Of a stretch of DNA of 64,000 nt, positions 13,543-24,564 are shown piece by piece. The DNA comes from Astrocystis sublimbata (lineage: Eukaryota; Ascomycota; Sordariomycetes; Xylariales; Xylariaceae). The notes under the pieces are model-generated. The model was given only the letters and a program-made list of their open reading frames with translations, was not told the DNA's origin and searched no databases. Numbering within the stretch: the first letter of the stretch is position 1; the number at the start of each line of letters is the position of its first letter. Made by a program: the position numbers and the translations under genes. The stretch spans positions 1-64,000 of the forward strand of contig JAJNNY010000017.1 of assembly GCA_022453515.1 (NCBI GenBank). The letters are read 5' to 3'.

Positions 13543-16074
13543 GGTGGCGTGTGACGTGTGACGTGTGGTGTGTGATGTGTGCTTGGATATCCGCTTCCGA
13601 CCAGGTCGCAGGTCGTGACTGGCCACCCGTGTAGGTATCAATCCCGTAACCTTAGGTAATGGGGATGCTTTGTTAGGGATGTAGCTTAGGTACCTAGGTA
13701 TGTGCGGAGCTGAGGAATGCAGGATGCAGGCAGACGGGCAGACAGCGACAGGCAAGCGGGAGGGACCGAATCTTGAAGGAAGTGTCAGTAGTCAGGGCCA
13801 TCTATCGGCAGGTGAGGCAGGAGATGCGCAATCTGTCTGAGCTGCAACAAGCCAAAGACAAAAAGTGAAGGTGGAAGTGGATGTGGAAGTGAAAGTGAAA
13901 GGACAGCTAGCGGCCGGCACGTCACGTCGAGTTGTGCTTGCCTACGGACCTAGAGCCTTGGGACAGGGGGCTCGAGAGCCAAGACCAGGACAAGGAACAG
14001 ATTCTGGATTCCGGGCTGGCTGGCGAGCTGGTCTGCTAATTGTCGCACAGTCGGGGAAAGTTGGGGATGGTGGTTTGGGTGGGACGAGGAGAGCACGCAA
14101 CTGCTCGACTGCGGGTGCAAATGTGGGTGTCGAGGTGTGGGCGTGGTAGGATAAGGTCCATAGACCATTAGGTACCTAGGTACATGCAGCTAAGCTAACC
14201 TCAATAGCAGGGCGTCTAGCCTTTGCTGCTGTTCGGTATTAAGATTGGCCCTTGAGCTTGGCTCGTCCTCTTGGCTGGCCACCTAAATAGAGGTAACCTC
14301 AAGTACCTTAGGTACCTACCTAGGTACACGCCTCACGCATCTCTGTAGGTAGACTCGGAAGGTACTAGATATCATGATGTACGTACACACGACAAACGGG
14401 CAGCTTACAAGGCACCGCTATTATGAACATTACCGACTATTATGTACCTAGGTACCTGGTAAATATAAATATATACTGGAGGTCATTAGGGAATCTTGAT
14501 TTGACGTGGCTTTTCAGCACAATGCGCTGCCCTCATGTGTCTTGCTGACCAGCTCTGCGATTGGGACGAGACACGGACACCCTGAACGGTTACAATGGTC
14601 CCAAATGGCAAGATTACGCAACATGAAGTTAATTGCAGCTGCGTACGTCACTATATCCAGGTATGATGGCACCAAAGATAAAGGATTGGGATGGCATGAA
14701 CACCATGACGTTTGGGGTAGTATCTGTACTTACCTTTTAGGGAACTCGCCAACCAATCAGATCTCGAGAATAGTCGGCATGTCGAACCGGCGTCAGTGGA
14801 AACCCCCTTGGTACATGGGCCACACACACCTCCTCTCCACGACTTTTCTTTTATTCAAGAGGTTCAAACCAGGTACCTAGAAAGGCCAATGATGCTGCAG
14901 TACTGAAAAGGAAGAAAAAAAAATATCCCAATTCCATACCTCACAACATGTATGATTGTTCCAGGGCTGCCTTGGATTCAATCAATCGTCTCCTACACGC
15001 GAGGGAGAGGATTGCTCAGGTACCGTTGCCGGCAACTCCACAGATTACGTAGATCGTCAACCCTTTAGTTGCGCCTTATGCGTAGGTACCTAGTTTTTGG
15101 GGTGCCTATCAGTGCGAGACGACCGACTACTTGCAAGCAAGGTTGACGTGACGTTAAAGGACGGTGTTGTTGAGCTACATAAGGGCAATTCCAACTTTGC
15201 GGCATGGTATCATTAACGCTGCTTGAACTTATACCTACACGATAATCCTGCACGGTTAGTTCTACGTATCTAAGGGGTATGTATGTAAGATAGCAAGAAG
15301 TATGTATGTCAGCTGTCATGTCTCTACATACAAGTGAGCTACACAATGGCGAGAATGGTATGCATGGATGGCTAAGTGATACTGGATTGATGAGGTGAGA
15401 CGCAACAACTCGGGAGTAGGTAAACCCCATCGCATAGGACATGGTTCTTGGTGGACATAAGCAATACTTGTATGCCACGTAGATGCTACTAGGTAGGAAC
15501 ACCATAGTCCAATGCAAGGCACGTCCGCCATCACCTCACCTCTGCAGCTGACCTCAGACAACTCCATCCTCGATTAAACTCTGAGCAATGTCAATCAACG
15601 GCAACATGTGTATCGTGGATTTGGAAGTTGGTGATATTAAGTCTCTTATTGTCAAAACAAATGAATGAAAGATGAAAGATGGAACCACAACTGCTCATGC
15701 TGATAATTGCAGAAATAGTCTGTACGCCTAAAATGAACTGCGTTCCTGCAACCTGTCATAAATGCCAGCCCATGGGTGGCGGTCTGATAATATCATGCTC
15801 GTGGTATTCCAATTCGACCCTTGTACCAATTTCGATTTGTATTCTTGGATGAACGCCATCTTGAACCGATAATAAAAAGGTCATATGCATCGTCTCGTAT
15901 CTATCGCTTTCTCTTCCTTCTCTTTTCTTCTTCTTCTTCTTCTTTCTTCGCTCAATTTCTAACCTCAACACCAAAAATGGACATCTAAATGCCCAAGCAA
16001 ATAACACCCGCCTCGCAGGGCATCTACAGGACGGAGCGGAGCGTGTGCCAGGCACGGCATCTCCAACAGCCTAT
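13543..16074. other. Spacer upstream of PCT1 and downstream of the F-box gene
   Basis: About 2.5 kb of non-coding DNA has a high density of TAGGTACC-type palindromes (near 13684, 14169, 14284-14330, 14444, 14872 and 15083) and a TC/TTC-rich run at about 15907-15948. Open frames are short and unrecognised. Confidence 0.6.
14281..14330. repeat. Cluster of TAGGTACC palindromes
   Basis: Adjacent words AGGTAACCTCAAGTACCTTA and GGTACCTACCTAGGTACAC lie in the PCT1 upstream region. They are good examples of the dispersed spacer motif. Confidence 0.7.
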
Positions 16075-17025
16075 TTAAACAAGGCGGACCTGGCGCCGGT
16101 TCCGCGTGTGCCGTCCGCAGCGGTTGGGATGCCTCGGCGAGCTGCGATAGCAGAAGCTCTTGGCGTCCTCGTCCGCCTTGCTCCCGAACTTCTCCGTGAC
16201 GACGCAGTACTCGAACTCCTCGCCCATCCAGTCTTTGATGTGCTTGTGCAGCTCGCACCGGGCCGTGCGGCACTTGCGGCAGTACACCTGGCCGCGCGGC
16301 GACAGCATGGCGAGCTCGTTCTGCTTGCCCAGGCCGCCGCCGCTGCCGCTGCGCAGGAGGAACGGTCCGGCGTGCCGCCACACCCACTCCATGTCGTTGG
16401 GCCCCTCGCGCCGCGCCGCCAGCGACACCTTGCCGTGCATCGTCCAGTGTACGGCGTAGAAGTGCCGACTCGTGAGGGCCAGGCACACGCTGTCGATCGG
16501 GTCCAGGAAGTCAAAGATGGCGTAGTGCAGCTCCGAGGGCAGGTGTCCGAGCTGCAGCGCAACGCCGGGCTGGTGTGTGAAGGGGATGGGCTCGTAGTCC
16601 ATGACCGAGTAGGATCGGGGTTTCGCTTGCTGCGAGATCATCCGCTGCAGCATCGTCCTCGGGTCTCTCGCTGCCGAAGGCATCGGTAATGCAGGAGACA
16701 GAGCAGGGGTAATGGATGGCGTCACAGCCAGTTCGAAGTACGAATCCGTCGCCATCGACTGCGGTGGGGTGGCGGACGGCGTCACAGCTCGCGATACCGG
16801 TGCTGTCGGGACAAGGTATTCGGCCGTGGTGAAGGCTCGCCGAGGCGGTACGTGTATACCGTCATTCTTCGATTTTTGATCTTTGCTTGGCCCCTTCTTG
16901 GGCTCCTCGTCGATAGGGCCAATGGTTGCCGATGTCATCAGCCGGCTTGATAGCTCCCTCACGTCCATGTTCATCATGTCGGATGATTTCTGCCTCTGGG
17001 AGGAGAACCGGATAACTTCCACCAT
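16075..17025 (-). CDS. F-box domain protein
   Basis: This is a single exon of 316 residues. The F-box lies at about 159-198 (LGHLPSELHYAIFDFLDPID then SVCLALTSRHFYAVHW). F-box proteins recruit substrates to SCF ubiquitin ligases by binding Skp1. A cysteine-containing block follows (YCRKCRTARCELHKHIKDWM) with EEFEYCVVTEKFGSKADEDA, a pattern I associate with a fungal F-box subfamily of unknown substrate. The N-terminal 150 residues are Thr/Pro/Ser-rich and look disordered. The ATG at 17025 sits in a strong CACCATGG context; a second Met cluster at about residue 17 is an alternative start. Upstream is the 3.6 kb spacer with the retroelement relic. Confidence 0.82.
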   Translation of the reverse strand: MVEVIRFSSQRQKSSDMMNMDVRELSSRLMTSATIGPIDEEPKKGPSKDQKSKNDGIHVPPRRAFTTAEYLVPTAPVSRAVTPSATPPQSMATDSYFELAVTPSITPALSPALPMPSAARDPRTMLQRMISQQAKPRSYSVMDYEPIPFTHQPGVALQLGHLPSELHYAIFDFLDPIDSVCLALTSRHFYAVHWTMHGKVSLAARREGPNDMEWVWRHAGPFLLRSGSGGGLGKQNELAMLSPRGQVYCRKCRTARCELHKHIKDWMGEEFEYCVVTEKFGSKADEDAKSFCYRSSPRHPNRCGRHTRNRRQVRLV

Positions 17026-20000
17026 GGTGAGGACAGAGGATAGTCGCAGTAAATTTTCGACCCTTCTCTAGTTATTCGGCCCACACTAAGGAATGGGTCT
17101 CAGAGCACGATCTTTGGGGAGACACCCCTACCAACAGAACGGCTTGAGGCGTCTAGGGGGTTTGCTGGCCACACGAAGAAGCCCCACGAGATTGTGGGAT
17201 ATTAGAACAACGGTTACGAACTAGCGGTATGATCGTGAGGATGGGTCAAACTAATGTGACCTTGTTCAGCCGTGGGGAAGAAAGTCAGGTCAGAGCGTAG
17301 TCGTCAGATGCCGTGGAAAGGGTCTTGTGCTCTGTCACGAAACCACTAAGGCAAGATGCTAAATATTTTCAGATACTCTTCTCGCAAAGAGCGGGATGTC
17401 CAGGCCACTATATACGAGACTGAGAGCATTCGCCTTCCCGATTTACGGTCAACGGAAAATCACGCTAGTCAGATCTCGAAAAAGCCATTTCTGGTGGGTA
17501 TGGTCCACTCTCTGCCTACTAGGTCCGCTGGTCTCCCACCTCACTAGTGCGTTCTCGTGCGTGGGAAACTATCGTGACATCTGGAGACGAAGGTGGAGCG
17601 GCGTGACCACCTTTTCCTGCGACTAACGTCAAGATGGAACCGCTGGACTCCATCTGCTCGCCGATCCAGGGACTGTCGTGTACTTTTTCCTTCCACACAC
17701 AAAAGGTACGATGAAAAAGGGGGACCGGCGAGACCCCACGGACAGCTAGTACCTTCCTGCCTTGCTTGCCTTCCACCCTTTTCGAAACACGATTTGCACA
17801 CTGATTCTTACTACTTCGGGCACGACGATGCTCCATTAAAAAGAGGGCCGGCTATCAAAACGCTCGTCACTCTACCATGGGTCCCGGGCCGCACGATAAC
17901 GGACAGTGCGCGCACACCCGGGCGATGACGAGCTGGCGCCGCAGTAAGAGGCGCTGAGAGTTGAGTTCTTCGTGTGCGTCTTGCGTTGGCCGAGCCGCAA
18001 TGACTGCCACTCGTCGCCAGCATTCTGCCCTGCAGACACTGTGCATTCGAGCCGGGAATTTGCGGGATGCGGCTCAGATAACTTCGGGGACTTGGGGCTG
18101 AGATTGAACTCCCGCTTCTCCGAAACCAAAAAAAAAAAATTTGGTGAGTGACCTGGCATTGTGTGGTGTATGGCAGATGGTGTAAGTACCTCGAATACCT
18201 AGTATCTTATAGGATCTGCGGTGTCTACCTAAGTACTCGCGCTTCGCCACTTGATCGAGTGGTTGAGTCAGCCAGCCGCTATGCCCGAGAACCGAAACCC
18301 CCACTCAGGATTGATCGCCCTCATCCACTTTGCTGCTTGGCTCTACTGTACATAAGGCCCACATAGTAGGTACCGACGTAGTTGTGGATGGTGTTCCAAC
18401 AGTCCCTTTTGAGAATGGGACTCTTTAATGGGAATAGGGTCGCGTGTTCGAGGTCTGGATATGCATCCCAACTTAGAAGCCAGTATATTTAAGCGGCAGA
18501 ATATACTTTTAACAAAATCTTGGACGTCGCTGAGGCTTATGGATCCAGCACTTGAAATATTAACAAGTCATGTGAAACGGTGAGCAGGGGCCATGGGAGA
18601 TCTCTCGCAATACGGTATGTCGAGGACCCTGGAATAACAGATCTTGTGTATGAATCCAACCCCTTGTCCATTAATCCGCATTGCGGGAGATGTGAGTCGA
18701 CATCTGGATATGTACAACGATTGCAGGCACACATGTAGGTAATCACTATGTAGATGGATTGGTGAAAGTACGAAAAGCGCTGCTCAGCAACAAAGTGTAC
18801 ATTGGGAAATGGGAACTCGCCGGCTGAAGCATGTTCTCAAGGTAGATGAGCCTTGATGGGGAGGATGGGAACTGCAATAACTCGTCATTGATAATGGCGC
18901 ATCAGTCATAATCACAGGAAACGGTTTTTAAAGCCACAATCCCCAATCCCCATATGTGATTTGTGTAGTTTCCCCATACCCACTCCTCGCTGCGCGTAAG
19001 CTCCGATCCAATCAAGAGTGCATGGAACTCTGGCGGTCTATCAGATCATCACGTACGATAGGTCCGAGGAATGACCGTGTACTTAAGCAGCTCGAGACGG
19101 CTTGCCAGTTGCGGTCGCCTCCCAGACGTAGTATGGGAAGTTGATAAATGCAAATGCCATATCTGGTCCGTGAAACTACGTTACACGGAAACACGTCATA
19201 ACCCTATCCGGTAGTAGTCTGAACCCTTCTTGTGAAAAAGCCTTGCACATGCGATCTGAGAATTGAGATGTTGTGTTAGGTTCACTGCCAAAGATGGTTG
19301 CTTGAACCATCAAGCGCTGCCAATTCAAAACTTTGTCAGATATAATGTGATGATAAATTTCACCTTTCTTGTGAGGGCATAACACGATTAATCACATATC
19401 CGATATGGATCTGCTATGATTACCATGGTCCCTTGTATGCTAATCACATTCAAGGGCGAGCTTCTCGTTCTCGTTCTCATTTTCATGGTTTTCTTATAGC
19501 CTCATGCCTCGGATTTCAACATAAGTAATATCTGGAACACAACCATTGAGGTCCGACAGACCACGGTAATTCGGATATTTTGATTCGGATATTTGACTCA
19601 GATATTTTTGGCTCGGGTTGCCAGGTATCGACACCGCTATTTGGTGGAACACGAAAGCGTCAAAATCGGGATGAGCTACAGTTATCCATATCCTAAGAAC
19701 GAGAAACCATAACTATTATGGTGATTCCTCACCAGTAATGGTGTCAGGTGTCACGGTAGCATGGGCTTCACCATGACCTAGGGGCTCCCCTGTAGGGGCT
19801 GTTTGGGCTACTAGATCTGTGTATATAAGGGCTGGGCGGCTCCCACTGAATGGGAGAGCCCAGGAATCAATAGAATTGACACCTGACCCCTACTATTCTA
19901 CTTGACTACTTGGCTACTGCTATATTCCTTCACTCTGGTGCAAAAGCGCTTGACACATGGCCGATTCTCACAATACCCAAATTCGGGGCAAGCGAGGTGG

Positions 20001-20611
20001 GATGACCCGTTTCATACTCCCACCCAATGCCATGCTGTATGAGTAGTTAGTGTTGTTGAAATTTAATATTTTGGCCTTGAGCTGGGAATTCCTCCATTAA
20101 TAAATGTACATGAATAACTTTTCTTGAGATAAAGTGTCTAAATAGCACCTTTGGCGCCATGCTGTGGCTCTTCCTACAAGCCAACCATGAGGAGAGAGAT
20201 TTACTACTAGGTATCGTTGAGAGTACGACGTTCTGCGCGGCATAAAATGAGCCTAAAGGTTGCGTATGGAAACTACCAAAACTTTAATAACAAGCCAGGA
20301 CACGTGTATAGCAGGTAATTATTGCATATATTTCACAAGGCCAAAGATTGAATTTGCTGCCTGCATCAAACATTGCATCACGGATTTTGAGATAAGGTTG
20401 GCTAGAGGTGGCTTTCAAACTAAAACTGGTAATATGAGAATCTATTAAATTTACTAGCTGTTCTTTATTGAGATAGAGGAAAAGAATGGGCGTCGAACCC
20501 TAATGATTTTCAAGATATGCATCCGGTCGCCCGCCCCCAGTGTCTATACTTGTACAACACCCCATCTCGAGAGCAAGCTCACTAATCGCACATTTCACTC
20601 TCTCCTCCATC
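17026..20611. other. Gene-poor, partly AT-rich spacer with retroelement relic
   Basis: About 3.6 kb holds no gene I can support. From about 18400 it becomes AT-rich with many TATAT and GATAT runs and stop-dense frames, consistent with old decayed repeats. The only piece with recognisable architecture is the LTR-like block at 19742-20046. Confidence 0.6.
19742..20046 (+). mobile_element. Decayed Copia-like LTR with primer-binding site and gag start
   Basis: A block begins TGTCAGGTGTCA and contains a TATATAAGG promoter-like box near 19833. It has an 11-base inverted match (TGACACCTGAC at 19877) to its start, and ends TTCCTTCA at 19932. Three bases later comes TGGTGCAAAAGCGCTTGACA, which has the TGG start expected of a tRNA primer-binding site. 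An ATG then opens a 29-codon frame (MADSHNTQIRGKRGGMTRFI onward) that stops at 20044-20046, resembling the first residues of a Copia gag. No pol remains and no second LTR is found, so this is a dead fragment. The identification rests on architecture and not on protein homology. Confidence 0.5.
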
Positions 20612-23125
20612 TCATTCATCGCTTCCACCCTCCTCTCCATCGCTCTCTTTATCTCCAGGCCCCATCCACCCAGTCGCCGCTTGCAGAACCGTCACAAACA
20701 CAATCAGCACAACCGCGGATTGGAAGAGCATTCTCAAAGCCGCACTATACCCCGCCACCGCCACCGTTCTTTCCTCATCGCTTAAGTTACCATGGTACAC
20801 CAACAATGGGCTCCCAATCAACTTTCTGATCAACTCCACCCTGTCTTTACTCAGATGGTCCTTCCCATCGAGAGCCAGCAGGCCCTTCTCCAGGCTACCT
20901 CGCAGCGCGCGTGCGAATATACCACCGCCGATGGCGGAGCCGAAGCTCCCCGCGAACCCGCGGAAGGTGTTTAGCAGACTGGTGGCCACATAGTGGGTTT
21001 CGGGGGTCGTCAGATGTAGCAGATGGGCGAGGGTGTAGTTCAACGCTCCGCCCGTGAACAGGCCGTTGAGGAAGACGATGATGACGTAGATGGGGAACGG
21101 GGTGTCGCGGGTGGAGCACACGGATAACACAGCGAGACTGAGCCCGGACAGAGCATAGCAGAGGATACTGGGACCCCAGAAACTGCCTGGGCGGCGGATG
21201 TGGAAGGCCTAGAGCTTTGGTCAGTTTACTATTTGGCGTGTCGGGGCAAGTATGCCGAGCTGTGGCCACGAGGGAGTGGGTGAGATTAGACTAACACCAA
21301 CTAGAAGACCCCCAAGGCCAAATCCAAAGTTCGTCGGTATGAGGATGCTCCCACTTGCAGCGGGGTTGAAGCCGAATACGGCGAGTGCTGTCATCGGGGT
21401 GTAGAACAGGACGGTCCATCGAGCGGCCACTTGAGTAAGCAAGGTAAGTTTTGTGTCCTTGTCTGATATTGATGGTAGATCAACTTACTATAACCAAGCT
21501 GAGAAAAGCACGACAGTAGAGCCCCGCGGTTTTGCAGAACGGAGAGGGGAATAATGGGATCAGCCGCAATGTATTTTTCGATCAGCACGAATATAACGAG
21601 TGATCCTAGAGAAGACGCGAGCGGGATGGGCTGGATCTTCCCCGAGAGTCCGAAGAGGAAGAGTACGACGGTAGTTGACTGTATATATGTAAGTTTAGAC
21701 ATGCCGATTAAAAATGAAAAAAAAATTGGATAGTGAATAGGCATGTAGTTTGCAGGGTAGGGCCTGCGTACCAGAAAAAAAGCGCCAGGGTAGTCAATAC
21801 GTTTTAGCTTCGCCCCCAAAGACATGTCCTGGTCTTTCTTCTGACTTGGTGATGTCATGGTATGTGGTATACTGAAGAAGATGAGACAACCAGCAATGAG
21901 AGTTGCCGGGGCTTGAGCCCAGAAAAGGGGTCTCTATTTGATGAATTAGTGTGCAAGTTCGGAAGATAGGGCCATGAGGAGCGCTATTTACCCATCCAAC
22001 AGTTTCAATCAAGCCGCCAAAAACCACCGCACCCAGGGAAACGCCTGTCGTCTTTAGCCCGCTGGAGTCAGTAACTGCCATTTACAGTGACGAGGTTGCT
22101 CTTGAAACGGGGGTTTGCAGGTATCTCGTAAGCATATATACCTGTTAGGGTAATTTATGCCTCGGAGACTTGCAAGAGGGGGGGATAAGTGACTTCAAGG
22201 AACACATACGAAGCCAGCGTTCCTGTGTGAGTGAAGTTAGCGATGGTGGATCTTTAAAACCCGAGGATTGTTGGTCGACGCCACGATAGCCGGTGTTTGG
22301 CATTCCAGCGTGCTCAAAGATTTCAACGGTCGCCTGAGTATATAATAGTAAAAGAGTTTCTGCACTCACGTCAATCCTATAAACAACCCCCTATTTCTCT
22401 TCGTCGTGAGCTCCAGTATTAGGATAAAAGCAAGCACCAGAGTCCCACCGCCGCCCAGCCCGGTGATGACACGGCCAAGTATGAAAACGGCGAAAGAGCG
22501 AGCTTGGGAGGTGACGAGGCATCCAATGGAGAACAAGACCGAGGAGACGAGCACCATGCTGCGCGGGGAGAAGATGGTGGCCAGCTTTCCTGTCAGCGGC
22601 GCCATGGAAGACAGTGCGACGAGAAACGAGGTGGTGAACCACATGGCGTTCTCGTAGGCGTCTAGATCGGCTGCGATGGTGGACTGCGCCATCGTTATGC
22701 CGCTCATATTCATGGCTGGCGTTGATGAACGGGTCAGCGTGTGGTCGTTGGTCCCTTGAGTCTGGGGGCCATTTCACGATGTCGCTGAGCAAAGACAGCC
22801 TTCGCGTTCGTTGACTTGACTTCGTATTTTCCCATTCCCAATTTGACGGATGAGACTAGGTGATGGGCATCATACCTTGAAAGAAAATGAGAATATAGAC
22901 GCTCAAGATGATTGCAATCCCTCGTTTTTTCGTGACCGTCTGATTCGCGGTATCCAAGTCCTCTCCATCTTCGGTATCGGTGAGCTCCGTCGGTGATCTT
23001 GAGCTCGGAGGGCTCGCGCTATTGCGCTCGGATCGCAGCAGCGGCGAGTCCTCGGTGGCCGTGGTCGAGGTTGTATCGTCCCTTAACAACGCGGCGTCTT
23101 CGCGCCATTGCGAGTTTCTTGCCAT
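20612..23125 (-). CDS. DHA2-type MFS transporter, vacuolar basic amino acid (Vba/Fnx1)-like
   Basis: The eight exons are 23125-22876, 22715-22370, 22222-22210, 22051-21992, 21933-21772, 21678-21489, 21429-21296 and 21208-20612, giving 583 residues. A cytosolic acidic Ser-rich N terminus (MARNSQWREDAALLRDDTTS) precedes a 14-span major facilitator core. Conserved pieces are NMSGITMAQSTIAADLDAYE, MAPLTGKLATIFSPRSMVLV, FILGRVITGLGGGGTLVL, GVSLGAVVFGGLIETVGWR and MAARWTVLFYTP. The family exports drugs or loads basic amino acids into the vacuole, and this member resembles the Vba/Fnx1 side by eye. Exon 3 is only 13 bases (GAACGCTGGCTTC), needed to restore GLTNAGFTTGVSLGAVVFG. The intron after it (22052-22209) is homologous to an intron in the GH43 gene at the right edge. 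Confidence 0.9.
22052..22209 (-). mobile_element. Introner-like element (intron 3 of the DHA2 transporter)
   Basis: This 158-base GT-AG intron (GTATG donor, CTAAAG acceptor, TACTGAC branch site) aligns along its entire length with the 157-base intron at 63779-63935. Shared plus-strand blocks include GCTGGAGTCAGTAA, TTGCAGGT, ACCTGTTAGGG and GAGACTTGC. It is in phase 0 and separates residues F and T of a conserved helix. The sequence is not coding, and the host genes are unrelated. Confidence 0.75.
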
Positions 23126-24564
23126 TGTAGACCGATCTCAACAGGGCCGAGAAAACCCAAGTCAAGGAAGTATGTAGGTAGATGCCGCGTATGATTAATA
23201 ACCCAAGAAGAACTGTGGTCGCGCAAGTGTGAAATGTCAAAAACAATGAGTGTGGGAATTATAAATGCAAAAGCATGTCTAATTGTGAGCAGAAACAATG
23301 AAAGTTGAAGTCAGCCGTAGCGCAACATCTAAAAGCACCCGAACGGCGTCTGCACACGCCGTACTTTGTAGTACCGACCTATCATGGATTGAAGTGAGGT
23401 TAATGCAGGACCAGGGACAGACAGCGATCATCGACTCCGACTCGCTGGGACTGGAGTGCTGTACCTTGTGATTGGTAAGCTCGGGGGGCTCGGTACAGTA
23501 CCAGGTAACCTTAGGAGGTACCTAAGTAGGTACCTAAAGCAAGCTACGCGGGCCGTTACGCTAACCTGTCGAGCTACCTGGCCCCCTGCTGTGGCTGACA
23601 TTGACCTCCATGATTGGCCACACCAATATCCAGTTGAACGGATACCTTCCGACAGTCCCGTCATGCATGCCCGATGGATGCACGCTGCAGGTGGAGTCTG
23701 CACTCCGACAAGATGATGTCTGCTATAAGACTGCTTGCTTCATTGCCGCTCTGTTGTTTTTCTGTTGCGCAACTTGCTGCCCAAGCTACCGACGTTGGAA
23801 TCTCTCCTTATATTCCCTCTATCGTAGGTATATAAGACAATTTGATGCTATGCGTTATGTAGAAATTAGGGAGAGGAGTGAGTCCATCTGGGATTAGTTC
23901 AGGTGCGAAAAGACTCGGTGGTGTGCATGAAACTGAGGTGTAATGAGGAACTCATAAAATGGTTATTCGTCTGTATCGAGTAGTCGCGGAACTACTATAT
24001 GGGTATCAAAGTATAGATGTATATATACACCCTGGGTGTTCAATTGTCCCTAATTCAAAAAGAGTCTCACTACCTTGGGTAGGTAGGTAGTATGAGACGT
24101 TCGCCCCGACGCCTGAAGCTGAAGACCAAAACTTAGCCCAAGAAGGTAGCCGTATGACATGATGATAAAATAGTACCGCCGAAAAGCCTGATCCGATTAC
24201 GCCTGTATCCGAATGCGCCTAGAAGCATCGTGTATATGCCGTTGTTGGTCCATTAAAAATGTTGGCCCTTGGTAGCTTGCGGCGTACAAAGAGATAGTTT
24301 CATTAGATGTTGAAGAGCCTTATGCTGATTGACTGCTGATTGATGCCACCAAGTTTATGGGGCTCTCGTCATCTGCGGACCCGTGGGTCATTATTTGCAA
24401 AAATTCGTCGTGGACGTCGGACTGCATGTCAAGGCAGGTTCGCGAAGGACCAACCAAGTTTGGTATGACTCCCATCTCTTTCCCTCCAGTAGTAGAGCCC
24501 ACTGCTGATAAAAGCACGGCTTCTCATGGATTTTCCTCGAGCTCTTGCATCCCAAATGGCATTT
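23126..24564. other. Spacer upstream of the DHA2 transporter
   Basis: About 1.4 kb includes the DHA2 promoter and the 3' end of the next gene. TAGGTACC words occur near 23515-23540. Short open frames show no recognisable domain. Confidence 0.6.

Noticed and set aside
16045..16689. Plus-strand frame of 214 codons opposite the F-box gene
   Set aside because: It is the shadow of the F-box coding strand and lacks family features.
19743..19887. Interpretation as a 145-base MITE with 11-base terminal inverted repeats
   Set aside because: No target-site duplication is visible, and the TATA box, TG...CA ends, primer-binding-like site and gag-like start fit an LTR better. It is kept as an alternative only.
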